Shown in pieces: positions 20,406 through 28,981 of a DNA stretch of 64,000 bases (its first letter is position 1; each line of letters opens with the position of its first letter). The stretch comes from Sutcliffiella sp. FSL R7-0096. GTDB taxonomy: Bacteria > Bacillota > Bacilli > Bacillales > Bacillaceae_I. The notes beneath the pieces were generated by a model, which was not told the origin of the DNA, made no database searches, and worked only from the letters and a program-made list of their open reading frames with translations. The stretch lies in the NCBI RefSeq assembly GCF_038595065.1, contig NZ_CP152003.1, forward strand, positions 228,001 through 292,000. The letters run 5' to 3'. The position numbers and the translations under genes are program-made.

Positions 20406-20891
20406 ATGAAGAATAAATCCCTTGAGAAAAAGAATCGTGAACTGGTTAAAAAGAAATTAAGTGAATTATTATTGCCATATGGCTTTAATAAAACAAAGCC
20501 TTCCTTTTATACAAGGTTTTATGAAGATAGGATTGAGTTTATACATTTGCACAAATTCACTTTTGGTCCTGCCTTTAGAGTTCACACTTTAAAAGATGAA
20601 CAAGATTTTGTAGCATTAAATGGAATTGAAGCGAATGGATATAAAGATGAATATCCAATAAATTATAGCTTCAAATATCATAATGATATTGATATTGATT
20701 CAATTTATAGATGTGCAAAACAAATATTGTTATTTGTAGAGTACGAGGCTTTGCCTTGGTTTGAGATATGGCGAAAGGATGATAACTTATATAATAGACC
20801 AGAAAGCCCATATAAGTTAATAAAAGAGGGACTTTATAAAGAAGATGAACTAGATACCCTTAGTAAAAAACTATTAGGAAATATGAATTAG
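20406..20891 (+). CDS. Hypothetical protein, DUF4304-like
   Basis: ATG 20406 is preceded by GGGGGGAG. The 161-residue product starts with a lysine-rich helix, then LSELLLPYGFNKTKPSFYTRF and IEFIHLHKFTFGPAFRVH. This helix-GF-xxFYR-strand layout resembles DUF4304-type proteins common in Bacillus accessory regions and toxin-immunity loci. The assignment is by pattern only and no function is established. It lies between cassette repeats B and C. Confidence 0.55.
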   Translation: MKNKSLEKKNRELVKKKLSELLLPYGFNKTKPSFYTRFYEDRIEFIHLHKFTFGPAFRVHTLKDEQDFVALNGIEANGYKDEYPINYSFKYHNDIDIDSIYRCAKQILLFVEYEALPWFEIWRKDDNLYNRPESPYKLIKEGLYKEDELDTLSKKLLGNMN

Positions 20892-20912
20892 TATTTCTTA
20901 TTCCACTAAATG

Positions 20913-20961
20913 GAGCAATTACGGCATAATAATCGCTCTTCATTATTGATGAATTGGGCAG
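20913..20961 (+). repeat. Cassette repeat C (degenerate)
   Basis: GAGCAATTA and TAATAATCGCTC form an imperfect hairpin (20913-20938), followed shortly by GATGAATTGGGCA, resembling a shortened form of the hairpin-plus-tail repeat. Confidence 0.4.
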
Positions 20962-21019
20962 ATTACTTCAATAAGTATTTTGGAATTTGTGCTTAAGTAT
21001 TTGTTGAGGAGGGAGAAAT

Positions 21020-21391
21020 TTGAAAAAGAATATAGCGATAATATTAAGTTTAATATTCATTTTAATAGGTTGTTCTTCCGGAGAGGAAAGAGTAGTTAGT
21101 AAATTGAAATCTGAAGTTGAAGGTAAGTATAGTATTGTGATTTTTGATGATAAATCGATTTCTGGAGAGTTTCAACAAAGAATAAATAATGATTTAATGG
21201 ATGCAAATAAATTATGGGATAAAGTTCCTTCCTTATCGTACATAATTGTAGATGAAAATTCATCCCATGATTTTGATTATAAAGAAGTCTTATCTTTAAG
21301 TGAGTTCCCTGAAATTTTTGTTTTTGACAATAAAGGGATAGTACTTAGAACAAATAAAGTTGAAGATTTAGAAGAGTTATTGCTAAATTAA
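21020..21391 (+). CDS. Small lipoprotein
   Basis: A TTG start follows GGAGGGAG at good spacing. The signal peptide (MKKNIAIILSLIFILIGC) ends in a lipobox, LIGC, with C18 as the lipidated residue, so the 123-residue protein should be anchored on the outer face of the membrane. The mature part, with SIVIFDDKSI and FPEIFVFDNKGIVLRT, has a thioredoxin-like strand order but no CxxC pair. Function unknown. Confidence 0.6.
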   Translation: MKKNIAIILSLIFILIGCSSGEERVVSKLKSEVEGKYSIVIFDDKSISGEFQQRINNDLMDANKLWDKVPSLSYIIVDENSSHDFDYKEVLSLSEFPEIFVFDNKGIVLRTNKVEDLEELLLN

Positions 21392-21423
21392 AACAAAAGT
21401 TACAATATCGTGTTTTTCCATAA

Positions 21424-21520
21424 ACGGGCGCTTATCTGTTACAAGGTAAGCTTCTTTTTTGTGAAATATATATTGAGTAAATGTTCGAAATTTGAAATAA
21501 TTGGTATTAAGCAATAGGGC
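21424..21520 (+). repeat. Cassette repeat D (hairpin plus tail)
   Basis: ACGGGCGCTTATCT opens a hairpin whose 3' arm (AGGTAAGCTTC) has decayed but is still followed by a T-run. The tail AAATAATTGGTATTAAGCAA (21495-21514) and TAGGGCA match repeat B at the same order and similar distance. Confidence 0.7.
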
Positions 21521-21656
21521 AGAATTGTGAAGCAAGAGCAGAATAATGAAGGATCTCTTTTCCCTATGAAGTAATGGTTCAGTACAGTATAAGTAGGAGG
21601 GTAAATATGCGAGGAGACAAGATTGATGAGGGAAAAAGTCCCTAAGGATGTGACGT

Positions 21657-22238
21657 ATGGATACACAAACTTTAAATATAATAAAAGAAATTACATCTGT
21701 TGGTGAATGGAAAGAAGTTGAAGGTTATCCGAATTATATGGTAAATACAGATGGCGAGGTATTAAGTAAAACTAATGGTAAAATATTAACACATTATATT
21801 AACACTGGAGGGTATAAGTTTGTTTGCTTAAGAATTAATGGTAAACCTAAACAACTATTAGTCCATCGACTGGTCGCGATAGCCTTTATACCTAATCCTG
21901 ATAAAAAACCAGTTGTTAATCATATAGATTCTGATCGAGGAAATCCTAAAAAAAGTAATTTAGAATGGGTTACTCACAAAGAGAATTCAGAACATATGGT
22001 TAATAGTTTTGGTAGTCCTAATCAAACTACGATAATTTTGTTAGATAAGACGGGGGATGAGATATGTGTTTTTCCATCCGAAAATCGATGTTTAAAATAC
22101 GTATATAAACATTTTCGCATTAAATATGGATATGATGAGGATGAGAAAATAGTTGGTGTTGATATAAATTTATACACTGAATTATCTCCTGTATTAAGAG
22201 ACGGAAGAGTAGCTAGACGCGTTAAACTTAATTTCTAA
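21657..22238 (+). CDS. NUMOD4/HNH homing endonuclease-like protein
   Basis: A likely free-standing DNA endonuclease of the phage/homing type. An N-terminal NUMOD4 motif (EWKEVEGYPNYMVNTDGEV, about residues 16-35) is followed by a canonical HNH core: LVHRLVAIAFIPNPD, VVNHIDSDRGNP and NLEWVTHKEN (about 65-110). 193 residues, with a further C-terminal domain of unknown role. AAGGATGTGACGT precedes the ATG. It is the last gene before the IS110-type element. Confidence 0.8.
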   Translation: MDTQTLNIIKEITSVGEWKEVEGYPNYMVNTDGEVLSKTNGKILTHYINTGGYKFVCLRINGKPKQLLVHRLVAIAFIPNPDKKPVVNHIDSDRGNPKKSNLEWVTHKENSEHMVNSFGSPNQTTIILLDKTGDEICVFPSENRCLKYVYKHFRIKYGYDEDEKIVGVDINLYTELSPVLRDGRVARRVKLNF

Positions 22239-22614
22239 GAAAAAAGCCCCCGTTACTAAATAACTAGTTCCGCTTTGGAGTACAAGAACTAAAATTGCCA
22301 TATAAAAAAGCACTACAAAAAGCACAATAAATCAAATAAAAATAGCACTGGTTTTAAGTATACTGCCAGTGCTGTTTAGAATAGAGTTTGTGAAGAAAAT
22401 TACCTAAACTAACGAGGGCTATAGTGAAAGGAGAATAATTTAATTTAAAGAATGAGACCATGTTATAGTTATTCCATTATACCAGCTAATATAAGTCAAC
22501 ACTTTTTAAGTAATAATACTAGATTAAAGATGTTATAATAAAAACATGCATGACAAAGAAACTTCAATAATTTCATTTGAAGTTTTTGTAAATGATGTGA
22601 TTATTTGTATAGGA
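22239..22614. terminator. Intergenic region with a terminator-like hairpin
   Basis: Between the HNH gene and the IS110-type transposase there is no gene. AGCACTGG (22344-22351) pairs with CCAGTGCT (22366-22373) but has a weak T-tract. A second hairpin, ACTTCAA/TTGAAGT followed by TTTTT (22559-22587), lies just beyond the transposase stop and may end incoming transcription. The IS outer boundary must fall in this stretch. Confidence 0.55.
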
Positions 22615-23811
22615 TTATGCTGTATACTTTTGCTTATGTTTTAAGATGGCATAAATCCAATGCAATAGCTTGTTGGCGCAAGCTATGATGGCTACTTTGT
22701 GAGGCTTGCCCTCACTTCTTTTTTTGTCATAAAACTCTCGGAGTTTCGCATTTCGGTTGTTTGTTAACCCACACTGAACAGCTGTATAGAGTGTTTGACG
22801 TAGCTTTGTAGATCCTCTCTTGGTGATGCGATTGATAGATGCTGTAAACTTCCCTGATTGGTAAATCCGAGGATCAATGCCTGCATAAGCTACTAGCTTT
22901 TTCGGGTGACTAAATTGTGTGACTTCACCTATTTCTGAGATAAGAGTAGCTGCAATTTTAGAACCCACCCCTGGGATGGAGCGAAGGATCTCATAATCCT
23001 CAAAATGCATTGCTAATTTATCAATTTCCTGCTCAAGTACGTTGAGAAATTTTCGTTGTTGAAGAAGCATTTGAATATACATTTTTAGAGTAACTAAATG
23101 GCTTTGATACAGTGTTTTCTTAAATGGGTTCCGTTCTGCTGCCTCTTTTAACTTCAATGCCTTTTCGCAAAACCAACCAAATGATCTTCTACCTCCTAGA
23201 CTATGCATCTCCTTAGCTATTTCATCAGTTTGTATCTTCAATACGTCATCTGAAGTAGGGTAAGTGAGTAAAGTCTTTAATGATATAGGCGAATATAAAT
23301 TACTAAAAACACCTTTATATTCAGGGAACACTTGATCAAGAATGGTTTGAAATTGTAATTTAAGTTGAACATAATTACGCGTTAATGAATCGTGTTGCCT
23401 ACACAAATTTCTCAAGTTCATCGTTTGAACACTTTTTCTGTGAAAGGCTACTAAGTCTTCTTTGTAGTACAGTTCACACAAATGTTTCGCATCAGCTGGG
23501 TCTGACTTTACTTTTCGGAGGCTACTTTTTTTCGTTTCGTAAGAAACAACGGGATTAACTAAGTAATAAGTAATCCTTCTCTCCTCAAGATACTGTAAAA
23601 TCGGTTCGTGGTAATGACCTGTAGATTCAAAAATGATGACAGGTTCAGCGTCAGCTTGCCGTTCTACCTCTTTGTAAAATACATAAAAATCTCGCAGTCC
23701 ATTAGTATCATGCTTAAACTTAAAGCTCTTTCCGAAGGGGCGCTTTCTTGCCAGGAAAGCTTGAACTTGGCTTTCTCCTTTTGCGACATCCAGGCCAATC
23801 ACTGGATCCAT
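22615..23811 (-). CDS. IS110-family transposase (DEDD recombinase)
   Basis: 398 residues. An N-terminal RuvC-like DEDD domain has D8 (GLDVAK), E62 (FESTGHYH) and D104/D107 (KSDPADAKHL). The C-terminal Tnp_IS116/IS110/IS902 domain has the helix-hairpin-helix-like LRSIPGVGSKIAATL and the serine of IYQSGKF (S319) that corresponds to the catalytic serine of bridge-RNA-guided IS110 recombinases. All key residues are intact, so it may be active. Confidence 0.93.
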   Translation of the reverse strand: MDPVIGLDVAKGESQVQAFLARKRPFGKSFKFKHDTNGLRDFYVFYKEVERQADAEPVIIFESTGHYHEPILQYLEERRITYYLVNPVVSYETKKSSLRKVKSDPADAKHLCELYYKEDLVAFHRKSVQTMNLRNLCRQHDSLTRNYVQLKLQFQTILDQVFPEYKGVFSNLYSPISLKTLLTYPTSDDVLKIQTDEIAKEMHSLGGRRSFGWFCEKALKLKEAAERNPFKKTLYQSHLVTLKMYIQMLLQQRKFLNVLEQEIDKLAMHFEDYEILRSIPGVGSKIAATLISEIGEVTQFSHPKKLVAYAGIDPRIYQSGKFTASINRITKRGSTKLRQTLYTAVQCGLTNNRNAKLREFYDKKRSEGKPHKVAIIACANKLLHWIYAILKHKQKYTA

Positions 23812-24060
23812 AGTCTATCACATCTCCAATTATTAGATTTGTCGGTAGCCCCTGTCTATCTTGTAGTATCATAGCTTCGCTTGTTATGCGGGGTCCAAGC
23901 CCCAACCAGCCTCAAACATGTTTCTACAAGTAGGGGGTGGACAGTATAACGGACGGGATCAATTAGTCCCAAGGGCGCGAACGTCCTACCCCGACTACCT
24001 AAAGAATAACCTATAAAAAATAGGCCAACCAGATAAATAAGCAATCTGGATGACCTTATA
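23812..24060 (-). ncRNA. Candidate bridge RNA region of the IS110 element
   Basis: About 250 bp of non-coding sequence on the 5' side of the transposase, more GC-rich than its surroundings, with possible stem sequences (for example GGGGTCCAAGCCCC and GGGGTGGACAG). In IS110-group elements this position encodes the bridge RNA that pairs with target and donor DNA. The presence of the RNA is inferred from family knowledge; I have not folded it. Confidence 0.45.
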
Positions 24061-24068
24061 ATACGAAA

Positions 24069-24172
24069 GGGCGCGATCCAGGATCAGCGCTCGTTTTATA
24101 TGAGTTCAAAATGATAAATAGCATATTGTAGGACTTTTTAAATTATGAAATAATTGGTATTAAGTAGTGGGG
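24069..24172 (+). repeat. Cassette repeat E (hairpin plus tail)
   Basis: GGGCGCGATCC pairs with GGATCAGCGCTC and is followed by GTTTTATAT. The tail GAAATAATTGGTATTAAG and GTGGGGTA follow about 50 bases later (24147-24173). The nearest matches are repeats B and D. It immediately adjoins the IS110 element. Confidence 0.7.
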
Positions 24173-24484
24173 TAATATAAATTAATTAAGTATTTAATAT
24201 TAAATGAATTATATATAAACCGAAATTTTATGCAGTACTTGTGGATTAAGTCTGAATTTTTAAAAAATAACTGCTATATACAATATTTTTGAATTGTCGT
24301 AAACAGTAATTTATTTTAACGAGAGCACTTTTATTATGAAAATTAGTGAATGAATCTGTTTCTGGTATTGTCATTAATACAATTTTATTTAGGAAGAAAG
24401 AGGATAGAGTGTGGCGGCTGTGGCATTAGTGCCTTATAGGTTCATGTTCGCTAAAGTAAAAAATAATTAAAAGGAGTTTATTTC

Positions 24485-25576
24485 ATGACGTGGATATTAG
24501 AACTAAACAAAGGTTCTATTGAAATCTTAGAAGAAATATCAGCTGAAGAGAATGAGAAAATTACTGAATCAAGTAAGTTAATTAATTCGCTTTATAAAGA
24601 AAATAGTTTTATTGAATCAATTATTGAAGAGTATAAGGAATTAAGTAACTCTTTAAAAGGAGAAAATTCTAACAAAGTAATTAGACAACTTAATAACTAC
24701 CTCAGTGCTTATAAGGCTTTTATAGATCATTGGAAAACATTTATTAGTAGAAATAAGGATGAAAAATTTTTGAGTTTTTATGAAACACAGCTTAATGAAA
24801 TTTATGATAGATGCTTTAGCTACCGACTTGTATATAACTTAAGAAATTACGCTCAACATAGTGGCATCCCTGTTTCCTCAGTAAGCAAATCAGTGAATAC
24901 AGAAGTTATGTTAACCTTGCTTAAAGAAGATTTTTTAAATAATCATACTGGTATGCAAAAATCCTTCAAAACTGAACTGAAATCATTAAATGTAAACGAA
25001 CTAAATATTAATGCAGCAATAAAAGAAGTTCATAATGAACTGTTGAAATTACATCAGAATCTAATAAATAAACAATTAAACTCATTAGGCTATAAGTACT
25101 TATTAGAATCAATTGAAATACTAGATTTTTATAACAAGTATAATAAAAATAATGGTGATTTAGTTTTAACAACAAACAAGGATGTAGAGGCACTTAGAAA
25201 AATGAAAGATGAACCATCACGGGAAAATATAAGTTGGTCATCCATCCCTTATAATGTTGCAAAACTTATTATCAAAAGTGTTTTTATTAAGTATTCCTAC
25301 AAAGGAAAAAATATTGGAAAATCTTCAGGGTTTCCTGAGTTACACAAACCCCGAGTAGTATTAGAGATGCCAAATTTTAAAACAGGTAGTAAGTACGTAT
25401 ATCACAAAGGGGTAACATGGCTTCTAGTAGGAGAAAGTTCCGGATGGGCATGGAGAGATGGATATGATAGATACTTTGCACTCTATATGCCTAAAGGATT
25501 GAAAATGGATGAATACATGAAAAAATTTGAAACTTTCCAAGATGAAATTAATGTTCTTTTTGAAAAGAACATATAA
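24485..25576 (+). CDS. HEPN-like protein next to the second tniQ
   Basis: 363 residues, preceded by AAAAGGAG. The N-terminal half is helical and contains LVYNLRNYAQHSGIP (about residues 115-129), an R-x4-H pattern (R120, H125) typical of HEPN domains, some of which are RNases. The C-terminal part ends in a compact strand-rich region (KYVYHKGVTWLLVGESSGW). No known full-length family recognised. It lies 85 bp before the second tniQ, on the same strand, so the two may act together; a defence role is equally possible. Confidence 0.55.
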   Translation: MTWILELNKGSIEILEEISAEENEKITESSKLINSLYKENSFIESIIEEYKELSNSLKGENSNKVIRQLNNYLSAYKAFIDHWKTFISRNKDEKFLSFYETQLNEIYDRCFSYRLVYNLRNYAQHSGIPVSSVSKSVNTEVMLTLLKEDFLNNHTGMQKSFKTELKSLNVNELNINAAIKEVHNELLKLHQNLINKQLNSLGYKYLLESIEILDFYNKYNKNNGDLVLTTNKDVEALRKMKDEPSRENISWSSIPYNVAKLIIKSVFIKYSYKGKNIGKSSGFPELHKPRVVLEMPNFKTGSKYVYHKGVTWLLVGESSGWAWRDGYDRYFALYMPKGLKMDEYMKKFETFQDEINVLFEKNI

Positions 25577-25661
25577 AAGAACTTAAAATAAGTTTTAAAG
25601 AGAAGATTTAAAGTGATGAATTACGGGAACAATGAGCATATTCTAATTTAAGGAGTAAATT

Positions 25662-27515
25662 ATGCTCTTCTTTCCTAAGCTATATGAAGATGAACTACTT
25701 TATAGTGTGATAGCAAGATATCACCAATATTCAGGAAACGAAAACTTCAAACATTCATTAAATGAGAGTTTTGGATCAAGTACAATTTGTTCCACTTTAT
25801 TTTTTCCATCTAGTATTTCAAACTTAATAAATAACCTTCCTCACCATTCCTTAACATCTAATGAAATTATCGATAACCATACAATATTACCTTATTACAA
25901 GCCTTGGATTCCTATAAACAGGTATTCAACTTTAATTAATAAAATGGTAAATGGAAAAGGATCAGATTTGTATATGCTGTTAGGAAGAACAGCAAGTAGT
26001 GTGAAAAGTAAACAAAGTCTATATTATTGTGAAGACTGCGTGAAATTTGAAACGAGAATGTATGGAGAAACATATTGGCACAGAACACATCAATTAGATG
26101 GTGTCTTAGTATGTCATATTCACCGGAAATTCTTAATTAAGTCGAAGATAGATTTAAGTAAAAGAACTAATAAGCATAGCCTATTTACATTAGATAATAG
26201 CATCGAAACGAATGACTCAAAGAAAATTGTCTATAGTCGAGATGATTTTAAACATCTTTTAACCGTGGCAGAACAAAGCTATACTCTTCTCGAATCTAGA
26301 TTTACAGCAATGATTCCAGAAAAATTAAGGGTATTTTATGTGAGCAAACTTAGAGAAATGGAGTTTGTAACTTTATCTGGAAATATTAGATGGAAGAAAC
26401 TAATAGCATCTTTCACTTCTTATTATGGTGATAATGTTTTGAAGGAATGCAATAGTAATATTAGTTTCGGAACAGAGGATACCTGGCTACATAAAGTACT
26501 AAGGAAACCTAGAGGATCTTGCCACCCTCTGAGACATATATTACTTATTAGCTTTTTAGGGGAAACAGTAGAATCACTATTAAAAAAATTTAACACCGAC
26601 ACATATAATCCTTTTGGTGTGGATCCATGGCCATGTCTAAACAAAGCAGCGGATCATTATAAGGAGTCTATAATTACCACTGTTAAGATTACAAAGGATT
26701 TTAAATCTTCTAATCCAGTCGGAACCTTTAAGTGTACATGTGGTTTTTCGTATTCTAGAAAAGGACCTGATTTGGTTACAGAAGATCGATATAGAATAGG
26801 AAGGATAAAAGAGTTTGGGGGTGTATGGAGGAAGAAACTAAAGGAGATCAATGAGAGTGATTTATCATTAAGAAAAAAAGCAGAAGTGTTGGGTGTAGAC
26901 CCCAAAACTGTAATAAACCAATTGCTAAAAGATGATCTAATAAATATCAATGTTGAGTCTATTTCAAATGATAAAAAGCAAGGTCAAAAGCAACAATGGC
27001 TAAAATTAATTAATGAAAACACGGGTCTTTCCATTTCTGAATTAAGGAAAAGTAATTCAAACCTTTACATGTGGCTATATAGGAATGATAAAGAATGGCT
27101 TAAAGAACATTCTCCCAAGAAGATTAGGATAAAAAGTAAAGGGTCGATAATTGACTGGGAGCAGCGTGACATACAGATAGAAGAACTAGCAAAATCTATA
27201 GTTAAAGATATTTTAAATGAGAAAAAAATACAACGTGTTACCAAAAATGAGGTAGGGAGAAGAATGGGGAGAATAAACTTATTATACAAAAATATGCATA
27301 AGTTACCCAAAACTAAGTTTATTCTGGAAAATGGATTAGAAAGCATTGAAGAATTCCAAATGAGGAGAATTAAAAATGTTGTAAAGAAATTGATGTTAAA
27401 TCGAGGCGTTGTTAAAGAGTGGGAAGTTATACGGGAAGCAGGACTAAAACCTAAATATGCAAATATACATAAACACTTTATTAAAAGAGGAATTTTCGCA
27501 TCATATAAATTATAG
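25662..27515 (+). CDS. TniQ/TnsD-family target selector 2
   Basis: 617 residues with TniQ layout: N-terminus FFPKLYEDELLYSVIARYHQYSGN, a zinc finger with C123 and C126 (CEDC), then HQLDG and CHIHR, a second cysteine cluster (PWPC...CTCGFSYSRKG near residues 325-370), and a helix-turn-helix-rich C-terminal half. It shares the fold order of the tns-operon TniQ but is much diverged. TTAAGGAG precedes the ATG. A second selector suggests that the element can use another target besides glmS, or that the two work at one site. Which one recognises attTn7 cannot be read from sequence alone. Confidence 0.88.
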   Translation: MLFFPKLYEDELLYSVIARYHQYSGNENFKHSLNESFGSSTICSTLFFPSSISNLINNLPHHSLTSNEIIDNHTILPYYKPWIPINRYSTLINKMVNGKGSDLYMLLGRTASSVKSKQSLYYCEDCVKFETRMYGETYWHRTHQLDGVLVCHIHRKFLIKSKIDLSKRTNKHSLFTLDNSIETNDSKKIVYSRDDFKHLLTVAEQSYTLLESRFTAMIPEKLRVFYVSKLREMEFVTLSGNIRWKKLIASFTSYYGDNVLKECNSNISFGTEDTWLHKVLRKPRGSCHPLRHILLISFLGETVESLLKKFNTDTYNPFGVDPWPCLNKAADHYKESIITTVKITKDFKSSNPVGTFKCTCGFSYSRKGPDLVTEDRYRIGRIKEFGGVWRKKLKEINESDLSLRKKAEVLGVDPKTVINQLLKDDLININVESISNDKKQGQKQQWLKLINENTGLSISELRKSNSNLYMWLYRNDKEWLKEHSPKKIRIKSKGSIIDWEQRDIQIEELAKSIVKDILNEKKIQRVTKNEVGRRMGRINLLYKNMHKLPKTKFILENGLESIEEFQMRRIKNVVKKLMLNRGVVKEWEVIREAGLKPKYANIHKHFIKRGIFASYKL

Positions 27516-27721
27516 TTGAAAGTTTAAGAAGTGATTAATTTGACATCCTTGATAAATTGTCTGTAAGTGAGTTAAAACAAAAAGTACTCCTCAAATTAAA
27601 TTCTATTAAAAACGAAGAACAGCAGTATAAGGGGAAACGGGAAGTCATTGGTTACTATAATTAGTGTTACCAATTACAGTTATTATTATGTAAAAGTGAT
27701 AAGTAGTGTTAATAGATAATT

Positions 27722-27763
27722 AAAACAAACACAGTTATGGGACACAATAACTGTGTTTGTTTT
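27722..27763 (+). terminator. Bidirectional terminator after tniQ2
   Basis: A 17-bp perfect stem, AAAACAAACACAGTTAT with its complement, around an eight-base loop and ending in TTTT on either strand. In the rest of 27516-28134, a short open stretch ending at a TAG near 27663 (SVSELKQKVLLKLNSI) lacks a start and may be a gene remnant. Confidence 0.85.
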
Positions 27764-28056
27764 AGTTGATAGGACGACTTTGATTATTAACGAAGAAGTT
27801 AATTTTGTTTTACCCTTCTTTTTATATTTAAAATCTCAGTGGCTAATTACTAAACCTAAATAAAGTATAAATAAAAGGGTAAGCTTTTTTTACCAAGTTG
27901 AACTTGTTGCAATTGTTAATGTTAATCTATGGAGATAATAGGGTTCTGGTTACCTCCCACTCCTTATATTTAGAAGGTTATAATCTTGCAACACCTAGCT
28001 ATCTCAATACATAACCAATTAAATATATTTTATGTTCTAAATATTTCGATAAATAA

Positions 28057-28086
28057 TTGACAATTTTAAACAGAATAACTTAAAAT
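28057..28086 (+). promoter_or_regulatory. SigA-type promoter of the peptide gene
   Basis: TTGACA (28057-28062) and TAAAAT (28081-28086) with an 18-bp spacer, about 50 bp before the 38-codon gene. It should drive the first operon of the biosynthetic cluster. Confidence 0.6.
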
Positions 28087-28134
28087 TAAGATATCCTAAA
28101 TGATTAGGAAAAATTATACTCAGGAGGTGCTATT

Positions 28135-28251
28135 ATGAAATTCGAATTGATTGACTTAAAAACAAACCTTGAAGATGTTCGTGTACAACCCGGGCCAGCA
28201 TCAGACCAAACTTACTTATTAGTTGAAAGACAGAAAAAGGAAAAAAAATAA
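28135..28251 (+). CDS. 38-residue peptide, possible precursor peptide
   Basis: ATG 28135 has a near-perfect AGGAGGTG seven bases upstream and a good promoter ahead, strong evidence that it is translated. The product has an acidic/amphipathic N-terminal half, a QPGPA turn, then SDQTYLLVERQ and a lysine-rich tail. There is no secretion signal and no cysteine, so it is not a lanthipeptide or sactipeptide. It is the first gene before a 2-oxoglutarate oxygenase and lies in a cluster with four radical SAM enzymes, so it could be a RiPP precursor or a small scaffold. No homologue recognised. Confidence 0.6.
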   Translation: MKFELIDLKTNLEDVRVQPGPASDQTYLLVERQKKEKK

Positions 28252-28320
28252 GCTGTTCTTAATGGGTAGATCTCCGGTTTTGGATATCTATCCTCTATTA
28301 TTTTTTAGGAGGAGAAATTA

Positions 28321-28962
28321 GTGGTATATAAAGGAAAAAAAGATTCAAATTTTATTTTTAATGGACTAACATATAATATATATCCTTATGGACACATTTT
28401 AGTTGAAAAAGTTTTTGAAGAAAAAGTAGCAAACGACATTTTAAACTGGTTGGAAAATAACGAATTATGGAAATATAATGATGCATCTAATCATAAATCT
28501 TCAGGTTTTTTTATTAATAAGGATAATCTACCGGATAACTTGTTATCTGTCTTTAGTGGTGAATCACTGGAAAATTTACTTGATACGTTCGAGGAGATTT
28601 TTAAAACATCTTTTTTCGAGAAATTTTCTGTTGCCGCTGTAAAACACGAAGTTGGTCACGGAACCACAATACACACAGACTACATCGAAAATAACAAAGC
28701 TGATTTTACTCACAGGTTTATAGTTTATTTAAATAGAGACTGGAAGGAAGATGATGGAGGGTTATTCGGGGTTTTTAAGGGTAGGAATATGGATAGTCTT
28801 GTATCCACTATACCGCCACTTAATAACTCAGGTGTTGGACTATATATAAGTCAAACTTCATACCATGCTGTAAGTGTAGTGAAGAATAGCAGAAGATTTA
28901 GTTTGGTGTTCTCACTTTTATCTAGAGACGGACATGATAATGGTTCTGGTATTTCATATTAA
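28321..28962 (+). CDS. 2-oxoglutarate/Fe(II)-dependent oxygenase
   Basis: A likely hydroxylase using 2-oxoglutarate, O2 and Fe(II), of the prolyl-4-hydroxylase-like double-stranded beta-helix type. The iron triad is visible: H118 and D120 (IHTDY) and H182 (SYHAV), with R191/R192 (SRRFS) to bind 2-oxoglutarate. 213 residues. It starts with GTG after AGGAGGAG, 69 bp after the small peptide gene and in the same transcript. The substrate could be the peptide, an ACP-bound acyl group or a sugar. Confidence 0.85.
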   Translation: MVYKGKKDSNFIFNGLTYNIYPYGHILVEKVFEEKVANDILNWLENNELWKYNDASNHKSSGFFINKDNLPDNLLSVFSGESLENLLDTFEEIFKTSFFEKFSVAAVKHEVGHGTTIHTDYIENNKADFTHRFIVYLNRDWKEDDGGLFGVFKGRNMDSLVSTIPPLNNSGVGLYISQTSYHAVSVVKNSRRFSLVFSLLSRDGHDNGSGISY

Positions 28963-28981
28963 TAAAGATGTAGGTGATTTA

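Larger units (their letters stand above)
22540..24060 (-). mobile_element. IS110-family insertion sequence (approximate limits)
   Basis: A single complete transposase gene flanked by a long 5' and a short 3' non-coding side, the layout of IS110-group elements. These lack terminal inverted repeats, so the limits given are only estimates. It sits directly next to cassette repeat E, inside the Tn7-like cargo. Confidence 0.7.

Noticed and set aside
19044-24172. Integron cassette array
   Set aside because: The repeats have no attC R'/R'' boxes and no integron integrase is seen; a different cassette logic is suggested instead.
28135-28251. Lanthipeptide or sactipeptide precursor
   Set aside because: The peptide has no cysteine and there is no lanthionine synthetase.
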